From: Flavobacterium ginsengisoli
GTDB lineage: Bacteria > Bacteroidota > Bacteroidia > Flavobacteriales > Flavobacteriaceae
NCBI RefSeq assembly: GCF_029625315.1
Contig: NZ_CP121110.1
Location: 1,231,501 to 1,295,500, forward strand
Direction of reading: 5' to 3'
Length of the DNA stretch: 64,000 nt
The notes beneath the pieces were generated by a model that ran no database searches, had not been told where the DNA came from, and was given only the letters and a program-made list of their open reading frames with translations. Both the position numbers and the translations under genes were made by a program. Below, piece by piece: positions 7,897-17,329 of this stretch. Positions within the stretch are counted from its first letter, which is position 1, and each line of letters opens with the position of its first letter.

Positions 7897-10083
7897 ATTT
7901 ATCATTTGAACTGTCCATTGAAATTTCTGAGCAATATGATTTTAATAAAAATTCTTTATCAAAAATAAGCCAAAATCCATGGGTAAAAAACCAATGGCCG
8001 CTAGTCTATTTCATTCAAAATCAAACATTACGTATTGCTTATGTAGGTGAATCAACCAATGCATACAATAGAATTCAAAATCATCTTAGTAATTCAAAAA
8101 AATCTAATGTTCTAAATAAAATTTCGATCATTGGAAGTGATAAATTCAATAAATCTGCAACTTTAGATATTGAATCAAATTTGATACAATATATTACTTC
8201 TGAAGGTACTTATCAACTTCAAAATGGAAATTACGGATTAATTAATCACAATTACTACCAGAAAGATTTATACAAAGATCTTTTCAAAGAAATATGGAAT
8301 AAACTTATTGAAAAGAAAATTGTTAGTAAATCTCTTAGTGAAATTGAAAATTCTGAACTTTTTAAATATTCACCATACAAATCATTAAATGAAGATCAAT
8401 ACAATTCTGTTTTAGAAATTTTAAATGGTCTATGTTTAAAAGAGACCAATAGAATTTTTATTAAAGGCAGCGCAGGAACTGGTAAAACTATTCTTGCCAC
8501 GTATCTAATAAAACTTTTGCATTCTGATGTTTCAGAAGATTTCGAAGAATATAACGATGATGAATTAAGAGAAATAAGCTATATAAGATCTTTTCAATCA
8601 AAATACCCGAACGCCAAAATCGGTTTAGTAATTGCAATGACTTCTTTAAGAGAGTCATTAAAAAATGTTTTTAGAAAAGTCCCTGGCTTAAAACCGTCGA
8701 TGATTATTAATCCTTCGGAGACATTTAATCTAAATGAAAAATATGATTTGTTAATTGTAGATGAGGCACATCGATTGAGGCAATACAAGAATATTGGTTG
8801 GATGGGGGCTTTTAAAAAAAATAATCTAAAATTAGGATTAGATGATTCAGGAAATGAATTAGACTGGATATTAAATAACAGTAAAAATCAAGTTTTCTTT
8901 TACGATTCTGCTCAATCTGTAAAACCTTCTGATATTGATGAAAATCATTTTACTAAGCTTTTGAACGATGAAAAAACTCTAAATCTTACATTGACTTCAC
9001 AAATGAGAGTTAAGGGAGGAAATAATTATATTTCTTTCGTTGACGAATTACTTCATAACAAAAGGAAAGAAACAGAATTCTTTCAAATTGAAAATTATGA
9101 ATTAATACATTTCGATTCATTAAATGATTTGTATAATGAACTCAAAATAAAAGAGGAAAGTCATGGTTTATGTAGATTGGTAGCCGGATACGCATGGCCA
9201 TGGCAATCAAAAATTGATAAAAATGCTATAGATATTGAAATAGATGGCTTACAATTTCAATGGAATCAAACTGAAAAAGATTGGGTAAACTCACAAAATG
9301 CTTTTCAGGAAGTTGGCTCTATACATACTGTTCAAGGGTATGACTTGAATTATACAGGAATTATCTTTGGAAGAGAGATAGATTATGATACAGATACAAG
9401 AGAAATAGTTGTTGATGCCAAAATGTATTTCGATAAATATGGTAAAAATGGAATAAATAATTTAGAAGATTTAAAGGTTTACATTATCAATATTTATAAA
9501 ACGATAATGTATAGAGGAATTAAAGGAACCTTTGTTTATGCTTGTAATGAAAATCTACGTAATTATTTAAAAAACAACATTGAAACTTTTAAATATAAAA
9601 TTCCTTTTAGAATACTACCTTTTTCAGAAGTGAAACCATATGTTAATTCTGTTCCTTTAGTTGATGTTACCGCTGCCGCAGGTAGTTTCAGTGATTTACA
9701 AATACATTCAGATTTCGAATGGGTTGAATTGCCTTTTAAAATTGCTTGCAAAGGAAGGTTATTTTGTATGTAAAATTGAAGGCGAATCTATGAATAAAAA
9801 AATTCCAAACCATTCATATTGTTTATTTAAAAGGGATTATGGTGGTTCACGAAATGGGAAAATAGTATTAGTAGAAAGTGCAAACATTCAAGATGCTGAT
9901 TTTGGTGCTGGCTATACTGTAAAAGAATATCACAGTAAAAAAAATATTGAAAATAATCAATGGAGTCATCAAGAAATTATTTTAAAACCTCTTTCTTATC
10001 ATCCTAACTATAAAGACATCCACTTAAGTAATGATGAATTAGTAAACTTAAAAGTTATCGGAATCTTTGAATGTATTCTGTAA
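7893..10083 (+). CDS. GIY-YIG nuclease - DUF2075 (Schlafen-type) helicase - S24 peptidase fusion (one frameshift as sequenced)
   Basis: The raw frame stops at 9773, but the overlapping frame continues with EGYFVCKIEGESM to 10083; one extra G near 9753 explains this, and the restored protein has about 729 residues. Domains: GIY-YIG nuclease (about 35-100: VYF at 38-40, YVGES at 50-54, Arg60, His64, Glu94); DUF2075 superfamily 1 helicase (about 165-580: Walker A GSAGTGKT 192-199, Walker B IVDEAH to 293, QMRV near 370, HTVQGYD near 478, YRGIKGT near 540); and a LexA-like S24 domain (about 610-729) with the nucleophile serine in GESM and the lysine in YTVKEY. The likely role is phage defence with damage-triggered self-cleavage; that role is inferred. 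Confidence 0.75.
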
Positions 10084-10147
10084 ATGAAATGCAACTTTAT
10101 AGACTAGTTTCAGTATCTAAGCAAAAGCAATTTGTGAAATAAAGCCA

Positions 10148-11616
10148 TCATTTAACATTGGATGCAGATACTTTTCTACCAGCATCTATTAAAATAATAT
10201 TTGGCGATTTATTTAGTTTCAATTCTTTCAATATTGCTACAACTTTATTGTACTCTATTATATCAAAATATAATATAACTTTTATTGATTTATTTGTATT
10301 GTTAGCTTTCTCGTAAACTTCCACTTGGTTTTCAAGATTCTGTTTTAACTTAGAATTAGAAGCTAATTTAAACTCAATAAGGGTTTTATCCTTTGATCCT
10401 TTTGAAACAGCGTAGTCAACAGGACCACGACCATTATTAGTTTCTCTATTAACATCAAAATCAGAAGCAAACCATGTGAGTCTATAAATAATTTGTAAAT
10501 CTTCTTCTCTTTTAATTGGAACTCCACCGATATAAAAAAGTCTATAACCATCATTGTCTTCAATAACTTTTTTTAAATATACTATCCTATCTAAAGCTTC
10601 AGCATAAGAGCTTTTTGCTGGAATTTTATAAAACTTCGTATTTGATAATAATTCTACAAAATTTTGAACTTGACTTATAAATAAGGTTTCTACTTCTTCT
10701 ACCTTTGATTCTGAAATACTTTTAGCTCCTTCTTTATTCTCTTCCTTAATTTTAATATAATATTTTATAATTTCAGGAAATTGCTTGATTGTTTTATGAA
10801 TCGCTGTCGAAATTTCTTTTTGAGAATTTTTTTATTCTCTTCAACTTTAGGTAAAACTTGAAAATAATAATTAAAAACTTCGTGTCTCAATTGTTCATTT
10901 GGTATCCCTGTAAGTATTCCTGTAAAATTTCCTCGTAAGTCTTTACTATTTATCCAGTTATCATCTTTTGTTAGTAAATCTCGTGGCGTTAGCATAACAT
11001 AATCTCCATAAATATATGGTAAAGTATATTCTTTAGGCATCCATCTTTCAAACTTATAATCAAAAAACACTTTTTCAACATAAACTTTACGTAAAAATTT
11101 AGTTTCAATATTTTCCAATGAAAATTTTTCAGTGTATTCTAACAAAAATTGTTTAATTAAATTTGTTGTAAAATCACTAATATTATCTTTTCCAACTCCT
11201 ATTTCAAACAATCCCGCTTTTTCAAGGTGAGAAGTCTGATTTACCACTTCTTTACCTAAATCATCAAAAACAATATGTATAGATGAAGAAAAAGCATCAC
11301 CAAATTTTTTACCTAATCCACTTCCTTTATTGCCAACTTTACTATACCCAAACCAATTTTGTTTAACCTCAGGAAATAAATACCATGATTGCACTTGATG
11401 CTTTCTATTTCTTCCCGTTTCTGCTTTTCCTTTTAAAAAAGTTAAATACTTAATTATATCATCATGCAAATTTTGATATTCCTTTTTCTTATTTCCAAAT
11501 AACAAAAATGGATCAATAAAAAGAGGCAAATCATTTATTAAAGAAATATTAAATGCACCATAGTTTTCTAATGTTTCTACTTCAACATTAAAAAAATCTG
11601 TAAAGTATATTTTCAT
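10148..11616 (-). CDS. Two-domain protein with C-terminal PD-(D/E)XK nuclease, probable defence gene (one frameshift as sequenced)
   Basis: The raw frame (start 11616) ends at 10765 after 283 residues. Adding one T to the run 10827-10833 carries the frame on through QKEISTAIHKTIKQFPE to a TGA at 10150-10148, giving about 489 residues. The N-terminal about 285 residues open with KIYFTDFFNVEVETLENYGAFN and LPLFIDPFLLF and match no fold I know. The C-terminal part carries GRGPVDY (Asp about 401) and LIEFKLA (Glu about 415, Lys about 417), a textbook PD-(D/E)XK active site, followed by a helix with NLENQVEVYEKANN. It converges on the helicase gene with 65 bases between stops and shares its A+T-rich composition. 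Confidence 0.65.
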
Positions 11617-11893
11617 AACCTTAAATTTTTACTGTTACTATTTAAAACAAAGATTATTTTTCCCCGTAAATTTAATTTATGGAAATCCGTAATGCATTAA
11701 ATTATAATGCAATAGCAATTTTATAAAATAAAAACAAATAAGTTAACAAGTAGTTATACGTGTTTTTATCTTTTTTCAGCATTAGTCTTTTTTAAGGTAT
11801 TTTTAATTTCAAAATATTAAAATCAATTAAAATAGAAAATGAACCTACATTTTCTGCAAGCTCATTTTTCATTTTAAATCAAACAACAATAAT

Positions 11894-12637
11894 TCACCCC
11901 AAACTCATCCCACCATCCATAATAACATCAGCACCAGTCATAAACACCGCAGCCTCACTACTCAAATGCGAAACCATTTTAGCCACATCTTCTGCCCTTC
12001 CCATTTGTTTTAGCGGGACTTTTTCTACTACGACATCCATAATGCCTTTTACGGTGGTTTCGTCTAGACCTATTTTGTTCATGACTTCGGTTTGAGTTGG
12101 TCCTGGGCTAACCGAATTGACACGAATCTTTCTTGGCGCTAATTCTAAAGCAGCCGATCTCATAAACGAATTCAAAGCCGTTTTGCTCGCCGAATAAACC
12201 GAAGATCCTGGACCTGGCATACTCGCAGTATTCGAAGAAAGAAATACCACCGAAGCGCCATCTTTCAAAATCGGAATAAATTTGCTTAAAGTGAAAAAAG
12301 CACCTTTTAGATTTACATTCATAATATTGTCGTACAATTCTTCTGTAGTTTGTTCAATTGTTCCTAAACCCGCGATTCCTGCATTGATGAACAAAATATC
12401 AACCGAACCGAAATCGGCTTTTACCTGAGTAGCTAGTTTTTCAATATCAGAAATATTCGATTGGTCTGCTGTAATGGCTGTAACGCCTAGTTCTAAAGCT
12501 GCCGTTTCTATCGCCTCTTTTCTTCTTCCTGTAATAATTACTTCTGCCCCCTGATCTTTTAATAATTGCGCTGTAGCATATCCTATCCCACTATTTCCAC
12601 CTGTTATGACTGCTACTTTATTTTTTAAATTGTCCAT
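11894..12637 (-). CDS. SDR family NAD(P)-dependent oxidoreductase
   Basis: This 247-residue classical short-chain dehydrogenase has the cofactor motif TGGNSGIG (12-19), NAG (85-87), a catalytic serine in FLSSNTAS, and YSASK with Tyr148 and Lys152. The GRR segment after the second strand suggests NADP(H) preference. The substrate is unknown. The promoter carries a site nearly identical to one in front of the HxlR gene at 16994-17329, so this gene is probably the target of that regulator even though the kai operon now separates them. The start at 12637 fits the -7 box 27 bases upstream. Confidence 0.9.
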   Translation of the reverse strand: MDNLKNKVAVITGGNSGIGYATAQLLKDQGAEVIITGRRKEAIETAALELGVTAITADQSNISDIEKLATQVKADFGSVDILFINAGIAGLGTIEQTTEELYDNIMNVNLKGAFFTLSKFIPILKDGASVVFLSSNTASMPGPGSSVYSASKTALNSFMRSAALELAPRKIRVNSVSPGPTQTEVMNKIGLDETTVKGIMDVVVEKVPLKQMGRAEDVAKMVSHLSSEAAVFMTGADVIMDGGMSLG

Positions 12638-12663
12638 TTTAGATGTGTTTAAAATTAATGAGA

Positions 12664-12703
12664 CAAAGGTAAACTCAAAACGGTATCACTTTGTAACCAG
12701 TAT
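12664..12703 (-). promoter_or_regulatory. SDR promoter with HxlR-type operator
   Basis: On the minus strand TACCTTTG (12671-12664) is the -7 box. The operator at 12682-12703, containing ACTTTGTAACCAGTA on the plus strand, matches the HxlR gene's site (16946-16967) at 20 of 22 positions. It lies where the -33 element should be, which suits repression. Confidence 0.65.
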
Positions 12704-12911
12704 CACAGAGTATACCAGAAGTACATTTTAACATTAAAATAGTATTGAAAAATAAGTTTTAGCAAAAAGTCTCATTTTTATGTTAAATATTGAATTCGTA
12801 TTCTTTACTTTTTTGGTTAAAATACTTCGATTTCTTTAGTTTTTTCAATCAATTTTCTTAATTTATTTTTAAAACTTCATTAAACGGCTGTTAAATCTTA
12901 ATTAGAATTCA

Positions 12912-12941
12912 TTGAAAATTCTGCAGAAAAAGGTATATTTG
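12912..12941 (+). promoter_or_regulatory. Bacteroidota promoter of the kai operon
   Basis: TTG at 12912-12914, 19 bases of spacer, and TATATTTG at 12934-12941 fit the Bacteroidota housekeeping consensus TTG-N19-TAnnTTTG exactly. It stands 22 bases before the GTG start. The remainder of 12638-12963 holds no gene. Confidence 0.7.
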
Positions 12942-12963
12942 AGTAATACAGAAATTTATTATC

Positions 12964-14638
12964 GTGCAAGAAAAAACAAAATCACATAGTTTTATATTTC
13001 CAAAAACTCCTACTGGAGTTGACGGATTAGACGAGATTACAGAAGGAGGATTTCCGCAAGGACGACCAAACTTTAATCTGCGGTGGTGCGGGATGCGGTA
13101 AGACTTTATTGTCTATGCAGTTCCTTATAAAAGGAATTACAGAGCATAACGAACCAGGAGTTTTCATGTCTTTTGAAGAACCTTCAGACGACTTGACTCT
13201 AAATGTTAAATCATTAGGCTTTGACCTTGAACAGCTTAAAAAAGATAAAAAGCTTGTTGTAGATCATGTTCGCGTTGAAAGATCAGAAATTGAGGAAGCG
13301 GGCGAATACGATCTTGACGGCCTATTTATTCGTTTAGGACATGCTATCGATTCTATAAAAGCCACTCGTGTTGTATTGGACACCATCGAATCGCTGTTTT
13401 CTGGTCTGGACAATCAGGCCATTTTACGGGCAGAATTACGAAGATTATTCCATTGGCTTAAAACCAAAGGCGTAACTGCCGTTATTACGGGAGAACGCGG
13501 CGAGGCTACGCTAACCCGTCAAGGTCTGGAAGAATACGTTTCAGACTGCGTAATTGTTCTCGATCACCGTGTAATTGAACAGGTTTCGACTAGAAGACTT
13601 CGAATTGTAAAATACAGAGGTTCAACACATGGAACCAATGAATATCCGTTTTTAATTGACGAAGACGGAATTTCAGTTCTTCCCATTACTTCTCTAAAAT
13701 TAGATAACGAAGTTTCCTCAGACATTATTTCTACAGGTGTTCCTGGACTAAATGAAATGTTTCATGGCGGCGGTTTCTACAGAGGAAGCAATATTTTGGT
13801 TTCGGGAACTGCAGGAACGGCTAAAACGACAGTTGCCTGTTATTTTGCTAATGAACAATGTGAAAAGAACGAAAGAACCATTTATTTCGCTTTTGAGGAA
13901 TCACCGCATCAATTGGTGCGCAACATGAAATCAATCGGAATTGATCTGGAAAAACACATCAAAAAAGGCATTTTGCAAATACATTCTTCTCGTCCGTCAT
14001 TAAATGGTTTAGAGCTGCATTTGCTTACGCTTAGAAAACTAATCAAAGAGTTTCAGCCTACTACCATTATTATTGACCCGATCAGCAATCTTATTTCGGT
14101 AGGAAGCGAACACGAAGTGCGCTCCATGCTCGTTCGATTGATTGATATGCTGAAAGCCAATAATATTACGGCTATGTTTACGTCGTTAAACAAACAGACC
14201 GATAATTTTAGACCTGATCTGGCAGAAGAATCGGTTTCTTCATTGGTAGATACCTGGATTACGGTTCGTGATATGGAAGGAATTGGCGAAAGAAACCGCG
14301 GTATTTTTATTATTAAAGCGCGCGGAATGGGACATTCTAACCAAGTAAGAGAATTTGTCATAACGAGTAATGGAATCGAATTGCTAGATGTTGAATTAGG
14401 TCCACAGGGAATTTTGACGGGAGCGGCAAGACAATCCTATCAATTCAAAAAAACCATGTCGGATATTAAGCTTCAAAACGAAATTAGCCGAAAAGACAGG
14501 GAAATTGAGCGTAAACGTAAAGTCCTTGAGGCGAATATTGAAGCATTGAGAACAGAATTTGAATCGGCTGAAGAAGAACTAAGCATCCTTAAAGCAACAG
14601 AAGAATTGCAGGAAAAACTATCTTCTAAGAAAAAATAA
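12964..14638 (+). CDS. kaiC: KaiC-like double ATPase (one frameshift as sequenced)
   Basis: A GTG at 12964 opens [21 protein letters not shown], and removal of one A near 13069 restores [16 protein letters not shown], the first Walker A (40-47); a raw reading would lose it. The protein has about 557 residues with two RecA-type domains: CI with catalytic Glu71-Glu72 (FEE), and CII with Walker A GTAGTAKT (281-288) and FEES (311-312). The position equivalent to the cyanobacterial phosphosites Ser431/Thr432 reads Ser425-Ser426 (SVSSLVDTW), so autophosphorylation is possible. The last 60 residues form a charged coiled coil absent from cyanobacterial KaiC. It heads a tight operon with two kaiB, a kinase and a receiver; no KaiA is present. 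Confidence 0.85.
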
Positions 14639-14643
14639 ATAAA

Positions 14644-14937
14644 ATGAAAAAAGAAGTAGCCGAATGGCAATTATTGCTTTATATAGCAGGGCAAACTCCA
14701 AAATCGATCAAGGCGCTTGAGAACATAAAAAAGTACGCAGAAGAGCATTTGAAAGGAAAATACAGCATCGAGATTATCGATTTGCTGAAGAATCCGCAAT
14801 TGGCAGAAGGCGACCAGATTTTGGCCGTACCTACTTTGGTGCGTAAATTTCCCGAGCCTATTCGTAAAATTATAGGTGACCTTTCTAATGAAGAAAGAGT
14901 GCTTGTAGGACTTAACATCAAACCTATAAACTCTTAA
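14644..14937 (+). CDS. kaiB: KaiB family protein, copy 1
   Basis: This 97-residue thioredoxin-like protein lies 5 bases after kaiC. The KaiB signature is complete: [17 protein letters not shown] in the first strand-helix, then [14 protein letters not shown] and [14 protein letters not shown], ending KIIGDLS. In cyanobacteria KaiB switches fold and binds the CI ring of KaiC; here it presumably binds the adjacent KaiC. It has no redox cysteines, so it is not a thioredoxin enzyme. It differs clearly from copy 2, so the pair is an old duplication. Confidence 0.9.
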   Translation: MKKEVAEWQLLLYIAGQTPKSIKALENIKKYAEEHLKGKYSIEIIDLLKNPQLAEGDQILAVPTLVRKFPEPIRKIIGDLSNEERVLVGLNIKPINS

Positions 14938-14939
14938 TC

Positions 14940-15239
14940 ATGGAAGATTCATCTGATGGCACTAGTACAACCAAACATAAGTTTACACTTTTTGTTTCAG
15001 GTATGTCTGTTAAATCAGGACATGCAATCGAAAATATACGCAAAATCTGCGACACACATCTCACCAACAATTATGAATTAGAAATTGTTGATATCAGCCG
15101 TGATAAAGAACAGGCTGTGATTCATCAAATTGTAGCCATTCCTACCTTGATCAAAACACAGCCAGAACCTAAAAGAATCATTTTAGGAGATTTATCAGAT
15201 AAAGAAAAAGTATTATACATACTTAATATAAGCGAATAG
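14940..15239 (+). CDS. kaiB: KaiB family protein, copy 2
   Basis: The 99-residue product starts two bases after the first kaiB stop codon. After a Ser/Thr-rich N-terminus of about 12 residues comes the same fold: LFVSGMSVKSGHAIENI, IVDISRDKEQAVIHQI, VAIPTLIKTQPEP and ILGDLSDKEKV. The loop after the second strand differs from copy 1: the KNPQLAE segment is replaced by SRDKEQA. The two copies may bind KaiC differently or partner separately with the downstream kinase, as SasA-like competition does in cyanobacteria; that is inference. Confidence 0.88.
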   Translation: MEDSSDGTSTTKHKFTLFVSGMSVKSGHAIENIRKICDTHLTNNYELEIVDISRDKEQAVIHQIVAIPTLIKTQPEPKRIILGDLSDKEKVLYILNISE

Positions 15240-15240
15240 T

Positions 15241-16493
15241 TTGAAGGAAGATAAAAAAAATATAGCCGATTTATTAGCAGAAATTGAATCATTGAAGGAA
15301 GAGCTTTATGAATCAAACAGTATTGTTAATGCGATAAAACAGGGAGATGTAGATGCGCTTGTGGTAAGCAGTAATGGAGTTCCGGAACTATATTCTCTAG
15401 AAACTGCCGATTATACGTATCGTCTTCTTATAGAGAAATTTGGTCAGGGCGCGCTGAGTATTTCAAGAAATGGATTGATACTCTACTGCAATGAGCAATT
15501 TTCAAAATTAGTCGGTCTTCCATCAGAAAAAATAACAGGAACGTACATTTATGAGTATTTTACAAACCAAACACAGTTTGTTTCTCTTATAGAAGCACTG
15601 AGATATGGAATTACTAAACATGAAATACTTTTAAAATCGGAGAATGAAAAGACTTTTCCAGCTTATATTGCTTTAACCGATCTGGAACCCGCTGTAGAAG
15701 CCATTGGCGTTGTAATTACCGATTTGACCGAAAAGAAAAAGCATGAAGAAGCTTTAATTCGCCATCAGAAAGAATTAGAAGAAAAAATAAACGAACTGAA
15801 TAAAATCAATCGTAATCTAGAGGAATTTATTCATGTGATCTCGCACGATTTAAAAGAACCGCTACGGAAAATCGTAATGAATACCAGCAGAATTGACGGA
15901 AGCTATTTTAAAGAAGCCGATACAAAAGCTGTAAATGTCATGAAATTATCGGCTCTAAGATTAAATTCGCTTGTAGATGATTTAGTGCAGTATTCTTCGC
16001 ATACCGCACAGGAAGAACGAACAGAAATAGATTTAAGAACCATAATTTCGGAAGTTATTGAGGATTTTGAAATTATAATTTCTGATAAAAAAGCCGTTAT
16101 CAAAACGGGAAAAGTTCCCATTATTAAGGCTTCTCGAGTGCAGATGAGACAGCTTTTTCTAACCTTATTTCAAACGCCATTAAATATAGCAAAACAGATA
16201 TCGCTCCTGTAATAGAAATTTCGCAGGAAGAAAATTTAGATACTGAAATACCAAATCAAAATGCTAAATTTGTAAAGGTTCAGATAAAAGACAACGGTAT
16301 TGGAATGGAAGAAAGCCATTTGCTTAAAATATTTGTCATTTTTCAGCGCCTGCATGCCAGAAACGAATATTCAGGAAACGGTATTGGCCTCGCGATCTGT
16401 AAAAAGATTATGGAAAACCATTCTGGAAATATTACCGTTGAAAGCACATTGAACAAAGGCACAACATTTAACCTTTACTTCCCAATCTTATAA
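15241..16493 (+). CDS. Cytoplasmic PAS sensor histidine kinase of the kai operon (one frameshift as sequenced)
   Basis: A TTG start one base after the second kaiB gives a soluble kinase of about 417 residues without membrane segments. An N-terminal coiled coil (about 8-35) is followed by a PAS domain (about 60-165), a second coiled coil (165-195), and a HisKA box with His202 in ISHDLKEPLRK. The raw frame fails in a T run (16154-16158); adding one T restores the N box SNLISNAIKYSK, then DNGIGM, FQRLH and GNGIGLAICKKI. A cytoplasmic sensor fits reading an internal signal such as the Kai proteins. The likely partner is the receiver one base downstream. Confidence 0.85.
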
Positions 16494-16494
16494 A

Positions 16495-16899
16495 ATGCCA
16501 GAAAAATATAATTTACATATCGTAATTGCTGAAGATGACATGGATGATGCAGATGTTATTACAGAAACTTTTACCAATAATCCAAATTTTAGCAAAGTCA
16601 GTCTGGTTGCCAATGGCGAGGAACTACTTAATTACCTAAAAAACGATCAGAACGAAAATCCCGACGTTATTCTTACCGATATCAATATGCCTATTATTGA
16701 CGGTATTGAAGCTTTGCAAGAAATTCTTAGCAACGATGAATTAAAAAATATTCCGTGTTTTGTTTATTCCACAAGCATTAATCCTTCTTACAAAGAAAAA
16801 TGCGACGATATGGGTGTAAAAGCCTACTTAATTAAACCCTATTCTTTTGAAGCTTTCGCTGAAATTCCGAAAACTATTTTAAGTATTATTGAAGCTTAA
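16495..16899 (+). CDS. Single-domain response regulator (Rcp1/CheY-like)
   Basis: This 134-residue stand-alone receiver has the acidic triad EDD (13-15), phospho-acceptor Asp62 in LTDINMP, a conserved Ser/Thr in VYSTS, and Lys114 in LIKPYS. There is no output domain, so it works by protein contact. The gene starts two bases after the kinase stop and ends the kai operon. Receivers of this type often pair with PAS kinases and KaiC-like proteins in bacteria. Confidence 0.9.
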   Translation: MPEKYNLHIVIAEDDMDDADVITETFTNNPNFSKVSLVANGEELLNYLKNDQNENPDVILTDINMPIIDGIEALQEILSNDELKNIPCFVYSTSINPSYKEKCDDMGVKAYLIKPYSFEAFAEIPKTILSIIEA

Positions 16900-16945
16900 A
16901 TTTCTCGTTTAATCTTAAACTTTTTCTTCATTATTTTAGATTTAT

Positions 16946-16967
16946 GGTATAACTTTGTAACCAGTAA
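16946..16967 (+). promoter_or_regulatory. HxlR operator overlapping the hxlR promoter
   Basis: The stretch ggtataactttgtaaccag (from 16946) has near-dyad ends, ggt and acc. TAACTTTG inside it (16950-16957) serves as a -7 box 37 bases before the start codon. It matches the SDR operator (12682-12703) at 20 of 22 positions, suggesting autoregulation. Confidence 0.6.
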
Positions 16968-16993
16968 ATTTTCTAAACTAATGCTGTTTTGTT

Positions 16994-17329
16994 ATGGAAA
17001 GAAATCAGAAAGAAGAAGTACAAGCGCTTCAGGACACGTTGCATGTTTTGGGCGGAAAATGGCGTTTGCCGATCATCAATTCGATCTGCAACGGAAATCA
17101 TCGTTTCAGAGAAATCGAACGCAGTATTCCAGGAATTACGACACGCATGCTTTCTAGAGAGCTCAAAGAAATGGAGATCAATATGCTGATCAAAAGAACC
17201 GAAGATCGCGATGCCGAAATTCAAGTCAAATACGAATCGACGCCGTATTGCAAATCTTTTGGTCCTGTAATCGAAGAAATGATCAAATGGGGAAAATCGC
17301 ATCGAAAGGAGATTATTCGAAATTCTTAA
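16994..17329 (+). CDS. HxlR family winged-helix transcriptional regulator
   Basis: The 111-residue protein has the HxlR core: LGGKWRLPIINSICNGNHRFREIERSI (winged helix, about 19-45), TTRMLSRELKEME (recognition helix), and a wing ending in YESTPYCKS. HxlR proteins are dimeric one-component sensors of aldehydes, oxidants or quinones, usually controlling a nearby oxidoreductase; the SDR at 11894-12637 fits, as its promoter shares the operator. The last 11 codons are copied in the tandem repeat that follows. Confidence 0.92.
   Translation: MERNQKEEVQALQDTLHVLGGKWRLPIINSICNGNHRFREIERSIPGITTRMLSRELKEMEINMLIKRTEDRDAEIQVKYESTPYCKSFGPVIEEMIKWGKSHRKEIIRNS

Noticed and set aside
7249..11893. Integrated prophage or ICE carrying the defence genes
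   Set aside because: No integrase, transposase, structural phage gene, tRNA target or terminal direct repeats were found around the segment.
12964..16899. kaiA within the kai operon
   Set aside because: All five genes in the operon are accounted for and none resembles KaiA; the neighbours are SDR and HxlR.
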